Both the position numbers and the translations under genes were made by a program. Source: Candidatus Cardinium hertigii (GTDB lineage Bacteria; Bacteroidota; Bacteroidia; Cytophagales; Amoebophilaceae). Taken from it: DNA of 64,000 bases. Under the pieces are notes generated by a model. It had not been told where the DNA came from and ran no database searches. It saw only the letters and a program-made list of their open reading frames with translations. The DNA lies in assembly GCF_003176915.1 (NCBI RefSeq), contig NZ_CP029619.1, positions 744,001 through 808,000 of the forward strand, written 5' to 3'. This document shows, piece by piece, positions 9,097-17,802 of this stretch (the stretch's first letter is position 1; every line of letters begins with the position of its first letter).

Positions 9097-10128
9097 ATGG
9101 GAATCCGTAGTTATTTTTATAAAGACATTGCTGTTGATTTAGGAACAGCTAATACATTGATTATACAAGACGATAAAATTGTTGTTGATGAGCCCTCTAT
9201 TATTGCTGTAGACAAGAGCAGTAATAAAATGATAGCTGTAGGGAAGGTAGCCATGCAGATGCATGAAAAGACACATGATACCATTAAAACCATTAGACCG
9301 CTTAAAGATGGTGTGATTGCAGATTATCATGCAGCAGAGCTAATGATTCAAGGTATGATTAAGATGCTACATAAAAAAAAGTTTAATTTTTTTACCCCTT
9401 TTTTTAATAAAATTATTATCTGTATTCCATCTGGGACAACCGATGTAGAAAAAAGAGCTGTTAGGGATTCTGCTGCCCATACAGGTGGTAAGGAAGTTTA
9501 TATGATTTATGAACCTATTGCAGCAGCTATAGGCATAGGGATTAATATTGCGGATCCTATTGGCTGTATGATAGTTGATATTGGGGGAGGTACAACGGAA
9601 ATCGCTATTATCTCTTTGGCTGGCATTGCTTGTGACCAATCCATCAAAATAGCAGGGCATGCTTTTAATAAGGATATTTTGGACTATATGCGCAAGCAGC
9701 ATAGTTTGCTTATTGGAGAGCGTACGGCAGAACAAATTAAAATTACAGTAGGAGCGGTTTGGACTGATTTAAAGAATCCACCCGCCGATTATTCGGTCCA
9801 TGGTAAAGATTTAATGACAGGTATCCCCAAAACCGTAACAGTAAATTATAGAGAAATAACTGCTTCTTTGGAAGAATCAGCTGTTAAAATTGATAATGCC
9901 GTACTCAAGGCATTGGAAATGGTACCACCTGAATTGGCTTCTGATATTTATAAAAATGGCATTCATTTAACAGGAGGTGGTGCTTTATTACGTGGCCTGA
10001 ATAAACGTTTACATAGTCTCACCAATCTCCCTGTACATATTGCAGAAGACCCTTTACAGGCAGTAGTACGTGGGACAGGTATCGCATTAAAAAATATAGA
10101 GGCTTATCGAAGTGTACTAATGAGCTAG
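9097..10128 (+). CDS. mreB: Rod-shape-determining actin homologue MreB
   Basis: Bacterial actin that organises lateral wall synthesis under the inner membrane. The 343-residue length is typical. Visible: phosphate-1 motif AVDLGTANTLI (12-22), phosphate-2 VDIGGGTTEIAIISLAG around residue 160, and the adenosine motif LTGGGALLRGL near 290. Rod-complex partners (MreC, MreD, RodA, PBP2) are not adjacent here. Last gene of the plus-strand block; 89 bases after lpxH. Confidence 0.95.
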   Translation: MGIRSYFYKDIAVDLGTANTLIIQDDKIVVDEPSIIAVDKSSNKMIAVGKVAMQMHEKTHDTIKTIRPLKDGVIADYHAAELMIQGMIKMLHKKKFNFFTPFFNKIIICIPSGTTDVEKRAVRDSAAHTGGKEVYMIYEPIAAAIGIGINIADPIGCMIVDIGGGTTEIAIISLAGIACDQSIKIAGHAFNKDILDYMRKQHSLLIGERTAEQIKITVGAVWTDLKNPPADYSVHGKDLMTGIPKTVTVNYREITASLEESAVKIDNAVLKALEMVPPELASDIYKNGIHLTGGGALLRGLNKRLHSLTNLPVHIAEDPLQAVVRGTGIALKNIEAYRSVLMS

Positions 10129-10469
10129 AGAATAGCTGATATTTAAATAAAAAAGATTATTACTTAGTAGCATACGATTGCTGATCAGCTTATATTATGA
10201 TATAAAATGATAGGGAACTTGCTTTTAAAAAAATGGACAAGTGTAAAGAAAAAGAGAAAAGTTTCTAGAGTTAGAAAGCCTTTTTAAAAAATTTCATTAA
10301 AGAGGCTAATTGCTTTTCAGAATTTTACTTTTTTGTAAAGAGTGGAGGTGCTGTATAATGATTAAAGGGAGAAAAAGAACGTTCCTCTTAAAGAAGAAAG
10401 GGCCCTTTTCCCCCTTGTTTGCTATATATTAGAAGTTCTATACATTACAGATGTATACAGCCATTATAT
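10129..10469. other. Intergenic region between convergent mreB and the coiled-coil lipoprotein gene
   Basis: No gene seen. An imperfect stem can be drawn at about 10364-10422 (AAAGGGAGAAAAAG against CTTTTCCCCCTT, with AAAGGGCCCTTT inside), which could act as a terminator for the two convergent genes. Confidence 0.4.
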
Positions 10470-11339
10470 TTAACCTCTAGTTCCCAACCCCAATTGCTGC
10501 TGCTCTTTTTTATGGAATAAATTTATCTTTTTAAATACTTTATCTACATAACCACTTATTTTTTTAGCAATTTTTAATGGAAGATTAGGCTTATTAAGCA
10601 TTTTTTGCACTGCTTCTTCTGTCGCTTCTACTCCCATTTCCGTTAGCCCTTGCCTTTTCATTTCCTCTCCCGCTATCATTTTCATTTCCTCTTTCATGTT
10701 AGCTTCCCTTTCCTCTCTATTTTTCCTTGCCATCCTTGCCTCTTGCGCTTTTTTTTTCGCTATACATAATTGTTTTACAGTTCCACGTGCCGCTTCCAGT
10801 GCCTTTTCCGCTGCATTTACTCTTTCTATTCTTTTTTCCAAATCCTCTCTCGCCTCCCTTCCTATTTTCTCTGTCTCTTCCTTTTCCTCTCTCATTTCTG
10901 CTATCCTTCTTTCATGTATACTTCTTCTCTTTCCATTAACTTGCATTATCTCTTTTAGCATTTTTATTATTTCCCATTCCTTATTCCTTTCCGCTTTAAC
11001 TTTCATTATCTCTTCTAACATTTTCATGTTTATTTCCCATGCCTTCTTCGGTTTATCTTCCGCTATCATTGCTAGTAATGGTGCTATTAACATTTCCGAT
11101 TGCGCTTGCTTTAATTGTGCCGCTTTATTTCTCTCTATAACCTCTGCATCCTTTATCTGCCTGGTTAATGGGAATACAACCTTTCGAATGTTAGTATGCT
11201 TCCTAGAATTAACACTAGAATTAACAGCTGAATATGATTGTTGCTGGGATTGATTCTGGCATCCAGTCACAGCTACTGCAACCAAACAAAGTGAAGATTT
11301 TGATATTATATTTCTTCTACTTAACTTATACTTATGCAT
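10470..11339 (-). CDS. Lipoprotein with long charged coiled coil, unknown function
   Basis: Not recognised as a named family. The 289-residue product starts with a basic region and hydrophobic signal ending in lipobox VTGC (Cys27), then a Gln/Ser-rich linker, then residues about 75-230 dominated by Lys, Glu, Arg and Met in heptad-like order, typical of a long coiled coil. A roughly 19-residue internal repeat is visible (KMLEEIMKVKAERNK then KMLKEIMQVNGKRRS). The C-terminal part has KIAKKISGYVDKVFKKI, an amphipathic helix. It stands alone between degraded DNA on both sides and may be lineage-specific or host-facing; that is inference. Confidence 0.7.
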   Translation of the reverse strand: MHKYKLSRRNIISKSSLCLVAVAVTGCQNQSQQQSYSAVNSSVNSRKHTNIRKVVFPLTRQIKDAEVIERNKAAQLKQAQSEMLIAPLLAMIAEDKPKKAWEINMKMLEEIMKVKAERNKEWEIIKMLKEIMQVNGKRRSIHERRIAEMREEKEETEKIGREAREDLEKRIERVNAAEKALEAARGTVKQLCIAKKKAQEARMARKNREEREANMKEEMKMIAGEEMKRQGLTEMGVEATEEAVQKMLNKPNLPLKIAKKISGYVDKVFKKINLFHKKEQQQLGLGTRG

Positions 11340-12128
11340 GTGTTTAATTCAATTTATAGATTAACATATGTAATTAACAATGAAGGAGGGTACTTACTAT
11401 TTTGCATACCATTCTTTAGTGTCAAGGCTAAGTTTGTATGGTTTTGCTCAAATAGTAAATACCTCCTTTTCCTTCCTCCGCTATCGCGTACGGCATGGTG
11501 CAAATATATGTAAAATTAGGGCTGTATCAAAGTTTATTTAATGAATAACAAATAAAATGTTTATTGAAATACTTTGTAAAAGTAGGTTATCTATCCACAT
11601 AGATAATCTAATTTATAGCTGTTAATGAGTTTCTATACTGGAATTGCGGTACGAAATAATTCAATGAATAAAGAAAACTAGTAGTTTGTTACTGTTGTTG
11701 TGTTTCCACCTGTAAGCCTCTCTCATAGCAGTGGCATCTATTGCGCTTTAATATGTTTTTTATGGTAGCTCTATGTTACTGCCTTTTTCTACATGTTTTG
11801 AAGCTAAGCAGCAAGTATGGCGTATAAAGTCTTGACGCTTTAATTAAGGAGGAGCCGATACGTGCTTTGGTTTTGGTTTTGGCTTTATAAAGTGAGCTTA
11901 TCTATTCTTACGGTTCTTTCTGGTACCCTATACATCTAAACAATAGTTGGTAAGGCAGCAAGAATAGCTAGATTAAAGCCTTGTAAACAGTCGAAGCTAA
12001 CTTCTTTTATCTGTCTAAATAGGGCATGGATAAAGGTTAATAACCCAATGTTGCGTTCTCTTAATGCCTTTATACGAAAAGGGCGCATAGCGTATTATTT
12101 TTGGGGGATATCTTTATTCCTATCTGTG
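11340..12128. other. Degraded DNA upstream of the coiled-coil lipoprotein gene
   Basis: No intact gene. It contains the hairpin listed separately and, on the minus strand at about 11950-12090, a stop-free reading of some 45 codons (containing IKALRERNIGLLTFIHALF) that I cannot assign; it is probably the remains of a lost gene. Confidence 0.4.
11383..11470. promoter_or_regulatory. Long inverted repeat (hairpin) upstream of the lipoprotein gene
   Basis: Arms of about 20 bases, GAAGGAGGGTACTTACTATT at 11383-11402 and AAATAGTAAATACCTCCTTT around 11450-11469, are near-perfect reverse complements with a loop of about 47 bases. It lies 44 bases before the start of the divergently oriented lipoprotein gene. 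It could be an attenuator, a terminator or the remains of a small mobile element. Confidence 0.5.
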
Positions 12129-12387
12129 CTTATAATTAAGCAAATACAACAAACTAATCTTTTTACATACGGCAGCATCCTAGGCCAATCTAGTTTGTAT
12201 TAAAAAATTAATTAAAGAAGGGGCCGAGGCATGATCCGTGGCTGTTTTAACCCCAAGTGGATGGCAATGCATTTTTTTGCTACTTTCCCTAAAGTATTTA
12301 AATCTTTTATTTTATTTTTTTATAAACTTGGAAAGTTATCATAGCTATATATACAATCGTTTAAAAATTAAACCTTATTTAATACAC
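12129..12387 (+). repeat. Right arm of the inverted repeat (ankyrin-gene remnant)
   Basis: Imperfect reverse complement of 5-256. On the plus strand the frame reads HTAAS, stop, then CIKKLIKEGAEA, stop, which fits the ankyrin consensus (LHxAA ... LIxxGA) but is broken by stops. This is a decayed ankyrin-repeat gene fragment. Confidence 0.7.
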
Positions 12388-12659
12388 TACAATTTTTTAT
12401 TTGTATATGAATCAGATTAAGCACATGCTAAATATAGAAAGCAGGGCATTGTGCCTTTGTTGTTTCTTGCTACAATCATGTTAACAGCGGATTGTAATGA
12501 AAAACTTAGAAATAAAACAAGACAAGAAGAGATAGCTCTATTGGGTTCTATTGATTAGGGGACTTCCAGCAATCGTTTTGTATACCCTACAATTTCAATC
12601 TGAGAAAATCGTATGACTCAAATAAACCTATTCAATAATAATACTTCAGGGAAGACTAT

Positions 12660-12770
12660 CTAAAGGCATTATGGAGCAAACGGCATCCGCATATTACCAA
12701 ATCCTGGTATAGAAATTGGGATAATTTAGTACTATTCTTGGCATATCCTGAAGCTATCCATGGAAAGACC
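12660..12770 (+). mobile_element. Remnant of an IS256-family (mutator-type) transposase
   Basis: About 35 codons read LWSKRHPHITKSWYRNW then DNLVLFLAYPEAI, the signature of the C-terminal half of IS256-family transposases just before the usual IRKVIYTTN segment, which is lost here. No flanking transposase sequence or terminal repeats remain. It ends about 30 bases before the fabV stop codon. Confidence 0.75.
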
Positions 12771-12800
12771 CTCAAAGGAGTCTGTGGGGTATATTTTCTA

Positions 12801-14027
12801 CTAGCGTTTAGTGGAAGTACTTATAGAAGGAATAGAGCGGTCTATAGCAACCGGTTGACTGTAATCCACCCCCTCTACTTCGAATCCAAATAGCCTGTAG
12901 AAGGCCTGTTTATAACCTGTCAAGTCTGTAAGAAGTAATAAATTTTCATCATTGACTTCAGACCATCTTTGGGCAACTGCTTGTTGTACGTCTTCACGCA
13001 TTTCCCAATCATCCATGCGAATGAATCCTTCTGAATCTGCTATTGGCCGCTCACCATTTTTATATAGGTGATCCACATATAACCTATATATTTGCTCCAT
13101 ACATTCCTCATGCAGTTGCTTTTCTTTCATTACCTTGTAAAGCAAAGAAACATACAGTGGTATAGCGGGTATGGCTGCACTAGCCTGTGTAACCAAAGCC
13201 TTATTAAAAGAAATCAAGGCGCTCCCCTGGAGTACCTCTAGCCGCTGTTGTATTACTTGGCTGGTTGCTTCCAAATGCTTTTTCGCTTGACCAATGCTCC
13301 CTTCTCTGTAAATGGGATAGGTTAAGGCAGAACCATAGTAGGAATAAGCTATGGTTTGTACCCCTTTAGCCAAAAGATTAGCTTGCAACAATGCTTCTAT
13401 CCATAGCATCCAATCTTCTCCCCCCATCACAGCAATGGTATCGGCTACTTCTTGATCGCTTGCAGGCTCAATAGTTACTTCTTCAAGCCGATTATGCATT
13501 ACGTCAATGGTTTTAGTAGTATAAGGTTGTCCAATGGGTTTTAAAACAGAATTGAAGCAGAGGCCTGTTTTAGGATGTATACGGCGGGGAGAAGCCAAAC
13601 TATAAACCACTAAATCTATTCCTCCTTGCCAATCCTGCTCTATTAACGCAAGAACCCGTTGCTTGGTAGCATCTGAATAAGCATCCCCATTAATGCTTTT
13701 GGCATACAATCCAACCTTGTGTGCTTCCTCTTCAAAAGCAACCGTATTATACCACCCTGCAGAAGCGGTTCGATGGAGCGCAGCAGATCCCTCCCGTTCA
13801 AAAAAGACAGCTATCGTTTGTGCTTGTGAACCAAAGGTAGCTGCTATCCTACTGGCTAGCCCAAAACCTGTAGAACCACCTATAATAAGTACTTTTCTAG
13901 GGCCGTAAGCAATCGCAGGCCGCTGTGTAACATATTGAATAGAAGTCTGTACCTGCTTGACACAACCTACTGGATGGGCAGTCGTACATATATAACCACG
14001 TACTTTGGGATGTATAAGCGTATGCAT
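12801..14027 (-). CDS. fabV: Enoyl-ACP reductase FabV (trans-2-enoyl-CoA/ACP reductase)
   Basis: NADH-dependent reduction of enoyl-ACP, the last step of each fatty-acid elongation round. The 408-residue length fits FabV, which is much longer than FabI. Visible: Rossmann motif IIGGSTGFGLASR (48-60), YSLASPRR (142-149), and the FabV active site Tyr-x8-Lys, Tyr240 and Lys249 in YPIYREGSIGQAKK. Functions with FabD, FabG and the FabZ domain found elsewhere in the window. Followed downstream only by degraded DNA. Confidence 0.93.
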   Translation of the reverse strand: MHTLIHPKVRGYICTTAHPVGCVKQVQTSIQYVTQRPAIAYGPRKVLIIGGSTGFGLASRIAATFGSQAQTIAVFFEREGSAALHRTASAGWYNTVAFEEEAHKVGLYAKSINGDAYSDATKQRVLALIEQDWQGGIDLVVYSLASPRRIHPKTGLCFNSVLKPIGQPYTTKTIDVMHNRLEEVTIEPASDQEVADTIAVMGGEDWMLWIEALLQANLLAKGVQTIAYSYYGSALTYPIYREGSIGQAKKHLEATSQVIQQRLEVLQGSALISFNKALVTQASAAIPAIPLYVSLLYKVMKEKQLHEECMEQIYRLYVDHLYKNGERPIADSEGFIRMDDWEMREDVQQAVAQRWSEVNDENLLLLTDLTGYKQAFYRLFGFEVEGVDYSQPVAIDRSIPSISTSTKR

Positions 14028-14047
14028 AATTTTAAAAATCCTATAAG

Positions 14048-14527
14048 CTACTTAGAAAATGAATGGCTTTTTACTATTTTATCATCGCCTGATTGCTCAG
14101 ATTCTGATGGATCTGTGGTAACAGATGAACTATTTATAGATGCAGTAGAGAGAGACGCTGGTTTTTCGTTTGCCTTTTTGCCCATTTTACATTTCCCATC
14201 AAAATAGGCCCCCTCCTCAAATACCAACTTATTAGCAATAATATCACCCCATACAACCGCGGTCGTTTTTAATACAAGTAATTCCACAACTTCTATTCTT
14301 CCTCTCACTTCCCCCCCAATTTCAGCATGGTAAGCTACAATATTACCCTGTAACTGGGCTGTATGACTTAAAACTACCTTTGCTTCTGTTTGAATACTAC
14401 CAGTTATTTTACCTTCTATGCGCAAATTGCCTGTCGTATGTATGTTACCCTCTAGATGTGATCCCTGCCCTATAATATTACCAATGGTTACAGGACCTGT
14501 ATTTTTTATTTTATTATTATTAAACAT
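14048..14527 (-). CDS. Bactofilin (polymer-forming cytoskeletal protein)
   Basis: A 159-residue bactofilin-domain protein (DUF583): residues about 10-115 form the beta-helix repeats (GNIIGQGSHLEGNIHTTG, LRIEGKITGSI, KVVLSHTAQLQGNIVA), followed by a Ser/Thr-rich tail. Bactofilins polymerise without nucleotide and often position wall enzymes. I take the ATG at 14527 (MFNNNKIKNTG); a start further upstream would read into the peptidase gene. It follows that M23 peptidase gene by 4 bases, and pairing of a bactofilin with an M23 endopeptidase is a known arrangement that suggests a joint role in local wall remodelling. Confidence 0.9.
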   Translation of the reverse strand: MFNNNKIKNTGPVTIGNIIGQGSHLEGNIHTTGNLRIEGKITGSIQTEAKVVLSHTAQLQGNIVAYHAEIGGEVRGRIEVVELLVLKTTAVVWGDIIANKLVFEEGAYFDGKCKMGKKANEKPASLSTASINSSSVTTDPSESEQSGDDKIVKSHSFSK

Positions 14528-14531
14528 GATT

Positions 14532-15536
14532 TTAAAAATTATAAAAATCTTCCGGATTGAGTGCTGCGCTTTCATACCAAAGCTCAAAATGTAAATGCGG
14601 ATTGGTCGAGAGCTCTCCAGAGTTCCCCATCAGTGCAATTATATCCCCTACCTTAATTAAATTACCAACTTTTTTAAACAAAACAGCACAATGTTTGTAA
14701 ATAGAAACTAAATTATTGAAATGTTGAATGACGATAATCCATCCTGAATCAACGGACCAATCAGAGAAGATTACTATCCCAGCGGCTACTGCTTTAATGG
14801 GATCTTTCTCTTTAGCCACAATATCTACGCCATAATGCCCATTCTTCATATTGAATGGAGCTGAAATCATTCCATTCATAGGTGGTATAAGTAGGGAATC
14901 TTGCATAGCTGTGGTTGAGGTATGCTGTGCGAAAGGTGGTAACGTCCCTTTTTTTTTCGGGGAGATGATTGCGGGTGCGTTAAGGATAGTAGGCCTGGTA
15001 GGAAGAGTAGATGGAACAGAAGAAGCGGGTGGCTGCAAAGGCAAACTGGATGGAACAGGATTGCCCTTTATGATTTGTTGTAGCGTTTCAATAAATACCG
15101 ACTGTGTATGGATTTGCTTTTCTAAAGTTTCTACGGTATCCAACAGTGTAAGAATTTTCTTTTTGTTTTCTTTTTCTAGGTAAGTAGGATTCACCCATTT
15201 AGCTAAAACCGTCTTAGCAAGCCATAAACTACAACCAAAACTTGCGAAAAAAAAAGAAAAAACAAAAATAATCAGGGTTGCACCGCTAAAAGGAGTGGTT
15301 GCATATTCTGCAAAGTTCTCAATATTTCGAATAACCAACTGATAACGACGTTCGAAACCATCTAACCACTTTTTATAGGTACGCAATTGATCGATTTTTT
15401 GATTAAAATTAGAAATAAACCACGCTATGGTTTTGCTATTTGGAATGGAAAGCAAACAACCAATAATATAGTTATATATCTTTTTAATTTCAAGCAACCA
15501 ATGAGGAAAAAAGCCACAGACTAACGCTATAACCAA
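14532..15536 (-). CDS. Membrane-anchored M23 family metallopeptidase
   Basis: Probable peptidoglycan endopeptidase. There is a membrane segment at about 100-120 of the open frame (ATLIIFVFSFFFASFGCSLW), a coiled coil (EKENKKKILTLLDTVETLEK), a Pro/Thr-rich linker and the C-terminal LytM domain with zinc motifs HYGVDIVAK and HLHFELWY. The open frame reaches ATG 15584, but that codon lies inside the tRNA-Val gene (15543-15617), so the true start is probably a TTG just downstream (15536 chosen; 15497 or 15455 possible). Forms a pair with the bactofilin gene. Confidence 0.82.
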   Translation of the reverse strand: MVIALVCGFFPHWLLEIKKIYNYIIGCLLSIPNSKTIAWFISNFNQKIDQLRTYKKWLDGFERRYQLVIRNIENFAEYATTPFSGATLIIFVFSFFFASFGCSLWLAKTVLAKWVNPTYLEKENKKKILTLLDTVETLEKQIHTQSVFIETLQQIIKGNPVPSSLPLQPPASSVPSTLPTRPTILNAPAIISPKKKGTLPPFAQHTSTTAMQDSLLIPPMNGMISAPFNMKNGHYGVDIVAKEKDPIKAVAAGIVIFSDWSVDSGWIIVIQHFNNLVSIYKHCAVLFKKVGNLIKVGDIIALMGNSGELSTNPHLHFELWYESAALNPEDFYNF

Positions 15537-15542
15537 GTAAAG

Positions 15543-15617
15543 TGGGCAGTATTGGATTCGAACCAACGACCTTTCCGATGTCAACGGAATGCTCTAAACC
15601 AACTGAGCTAACCACCC
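15543..15617 (-). tRNA. tRNA-Val (GAC)
   Basis: Folds as a full cloverleaf on the minus strand: acceptor GGGTGGT pairs with ACTGCCC, D arm GCTC...GAGC, anticodon stem TTCCG/CGGAA with loop TTGACAT giving anticodon GAC, and T arm GTTGG TTCGAAT CCAAT. Discriminator A; CCA is not encoded. It lies 39 bases downstream of tRNA-Leu in the same direction. Confidence 0.95.
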
Positions 15618-15656
15618 TACCTATGACGAGGCGCTTGCTATTGTATACCATTGTTG

Positions 15657-15738
15657 TGCGCATGGGGGGACTCGAACCCCCACACCAGCAGGCACCACCC
15701 CCTCAAGATGGCGTGTATACCTATTTCACCACATGCGC
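15657..15738 (-). tRNA. tRNA-Leu (GAG)
   Basis: Minus-strand cloverleaf with acceptor GCGCATG/CATGCGC, anticodon stem CCATC/GGTGG around loop TTGAGGG giving anticodon GAG, a long variable arm as expected for Leu, and T arm GGGGG TTCGAGT CCCCC. Discriminator A; CCA not encoded. Probably co-transcribed with tRNA-Val. Confidence 0.95.
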
Positions 15739-16060
15739 AGCAATTTGACTTTGCTTAAGGGGAACTTTTTGTACAATTGTATCTTCCCTTTATGGCCCTT
15801 TATGTATACGCACCACTGCCGCTTAGTAGCATGGCAAAATCTCAACCTTGCAGTAAAAGGTAATACAAAAAATAGTACAGCACAAACCTACCTGCAAAAG
15901 TATGAATTTACTGAACTTTTTCAACAATAATTAGCAACGTTTTATTTGTTAGGAAAAGAAACATGCCCCGTTAGAAATGAGATTAAATAAAAAACGTTAT
16001 ATATTTACTTGCAGAAACCATGGTCCCTAGGCCATAGGTGCGTAATAAAGAAACCCATGT
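15739..16060. other. Intergenic region between divergent tRNA-Leu and pssA
   Basis: A divergent promoter region by position. One 65-codon plus-strand frame is present but has no family resemblance and I do not call it. No other structure seen. Confidence 0.4.
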
Positions 16061-16747
16061 ATGCAAAAATATATCCCCAATTGCTTATCTATTGTAAATT
16101 TGATAAGCGGCACAATAGGTATGTTGTTCGTGGCAGAGGATCGTTTGGTAGCTGCTGCGTATGCCATTTTTATCGGGGCTTTGTTTGATTTTTTAGATGG
16201 TGCTACAGCAAAACTACTTTCTGCGCAATCTTCTATGGGAAAACAGTTAGATTCATTAGCGGATCTTATTACGTTTGGTCTGCTCCCTGCTGGCATTATG
16301 TATAAGCTTATAAGGCAGTATACAGGATTGCTTCCGCTTTCGCATACTGCTCTGTTGATTGTTATTTGCACAGCACTTAGGCTGTCCAAATTTAATGTAG
16401 ATTATAGGCAAACAGATCAGTTTATAGGACTTCCTACACCGGCTAATGCACTCTTAATAGCCACGCTACCCATTCTATTGACCCAACCCACCTATCCCTG
16501 CTTGATAGCCTTACTTACGAATCCTTTTGTTTTGCCCCTGTTGAGCATGCTACTCTCCTTTCTATTGGTATCTCATACGCCCTTTATAGCCTTTAAATTC
16601 AAGGGGCTTTCCTTTCAATCCAATAGCACACGCTACTATTTGTTAGGCATAGGGTTGGTTTTTGTGCTTGCTATGCAGATAAAAGGGATTTTTTTCGCTA
16701 TCTGGTTTTATATATTTTCCTCTCTATACCGTCATGTACGTCATTAA
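16061..16747 (+). CDS. pssA: CDP-diacylglycerol--serine O-phosphatidyltransferase
   Basis: Makes phosphatidylserine from CDP-diacylglycerol and serine at the inner membrane, the route to phosphatidylethanolamine. The 228-residue polytopic protein has the CDP-alcohol phosphotransferase signature D43..D46-G47..A50-K51, Gly60, Asp64, Asp68 (DFLDGATAK, then GKQLDSLAD). The usual Arg after Ala is Lys51 here, while all acidic metal ligands are present. Several further membrane helices follow. Followed after 37 bases by trpS. Confidence 0.9.
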   Translation: MQKYIPNCLSIVNLISGTIGMLFVAEDRLVAAAYAIFIGALFDFLDGATAKLLSAQSSMGKQLDSLADLITFGLLPAGIMYKLIRQYTGLLPLSHTALLIVICTALRLSKFNVDYRQTDQFIGLPTPANALLIATLPILLTQPTYPCLIALLTNPFVLPLLSMLLSFLLVSHTPFIAFKFKGLSFQSNSTRYYLLGIGLVFVLAMQIKGIFFAIWFYIFSSLYRHVRH

Positions 16748-16784
16748 ATGAAGCAATGGCGGAATTATATTCATTCATAAACAT

Positions 16785-17777
16785 ATGCAAAAAAAGAGAA
16801 TGCTAACAGGAGATCGCCCAACGGGACCGCTGCATTTGGGACATTATATTGGTTCTCTACAAAATAGAGTAAAACTGCAAGAAACATATGAGCAATACGT
16901 TATGATTGCAGATGGGCAAGCTTTAACCGATCATTTTATGCATCCCAAAGAGATAGCCAAGCATGTTGTGGAACTCGCTAAAGATTATCTTAGCATAGGT
17001 ATTAATCCAGCGCAAACTACCATTTTAGTCCAATCTCAAATACCAGAAATTGCAGAACTAACGTTGTACTATCTTAATTTGGTTAGTGTAAGCAAACTAG
17101 AACGAAATCCTACTGTGAAATACGAGATAGCACAAAAGGGATATACGAGCAATATCCCTGCAGGATTTTTATGCTATCCTGTTAACCAGGCAGCAGATAT
17201 TACTCTATTTCAAGCAGAATATGTACCAGGTGGATCAGATCAGTTACCAATGATTGAACAAACCAACGCAATTGTTAAACGCTTTAATAAGCTATACAAT
17301 ACCCATATATTAAAGGAGTGTCAAATCATTTTAAGCCATATGCCTAGACTAGTTGGTATAGATGGCAAAGCTAAGGCCAGTAAGTCATTAGGGAATGCGA
17401 TCTCTCTTTCAGATAGGCCTGAAGTTATTAAGCAGAAAGTGTTTCAAATGTATACGGATCCTAAGCATGGTAAAGTAAGCGATCCCGGCTGTATAGAAGG
17501 GAATGTGGTATTTGCTTATTTAGATGCCTTCCATCCCGATAAGGAAACCGTTGAGGCATTAAAGTGCCATTACAGTAAGGGTGGGTTAGGAGATGTAACC
17601 CTCAAAAATATGTTGAATGATCACTTGCAATGCTTATTGGCACCCATTAGAGAGAAAAGGGAAACGCTATCTACGCATGCAATAAGAGAAATGCTATATG
17701 ATGGAAACCAAAGAGCAAGACAGCTGGCCAGCGTAACCATGGGAATGGTCCGAGATGCTATGGGTATCTACCAATAA
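16785..17777 (+). CDS. trpS: Tryptophanyl-tRNA synthetase
   Basis: Charges tRNA-Trp with tryptophan. The 330-residue protein is a class I synthetase with the HIGH-type motif PLHLGHY (15-21) and KMSKS-type motif KASKS (197-201). The GDRPTGPLHLGH start and AADITLFQAEYVPGGSDQLP segment are typical of TrpS. No sign of damage. Convergent with uppS. Confidence 0.95.
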   Translation: MQKKRMLTGDRPTGPLHLGHYIGSLQNRVKLQETYEQYVMIADGQALTDHFMHPKEIAKHVVELAKDYLSIGINPAQTTILVQSQIPEIAELTLYYLNLVSVSKLERNPTVKYEIAQKGYTSNIPAGFLCYPVNQAADITLFQAEYVPGGSDQLPMIEQTNAIVKRFNKLYNTHILKECQIILSHMPRLVGIDGKAKASKSLGNAISLSDRPEVIKQKVFQMYTDPKHGKVSDPGCIEGNVVFAYLDAFHPDKETVEALKCHYSKGGLGDVTLKNMLNDHLQCLLAPIREKRETLSTHAIREMLYDGNQRARQLASVTMGMVRDAMGIYQ

Positions 17778-17802
17778 GCATATACAGCTACCCTTATTTC
17801 GC

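Noticed and set aside
10696-11253. 185-codon plus-strand frame rich in Ser, Phe and Ile
   Set aside because: It is the complement of the Lys/Glu-rich coiled-coil lipoprotein, whose composition keeps the other strand free of stops; the lipoprotein has a signal and lipobox, this frame has no such support.
12238-12420. 60-codon plus-strand frame
   Set aside because: It falls in the right arm of the ankyrin inverted repeat, in a frame different from the ankyrin-like reading, and has no resemblance to any family.
14528-14587. Upstream extension of the bactofilin frame
   Set aside because: It overlaps the M23 peptidase coding sequence, and the bactofilin homology begins at the ATG at 14527.
15542-15748. 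68-codon plus-strand frame
   Set aside because: It runs antisense through tRNA-Val and tRNA-Leu; both fold as complete cloverleaves on the minus strand.
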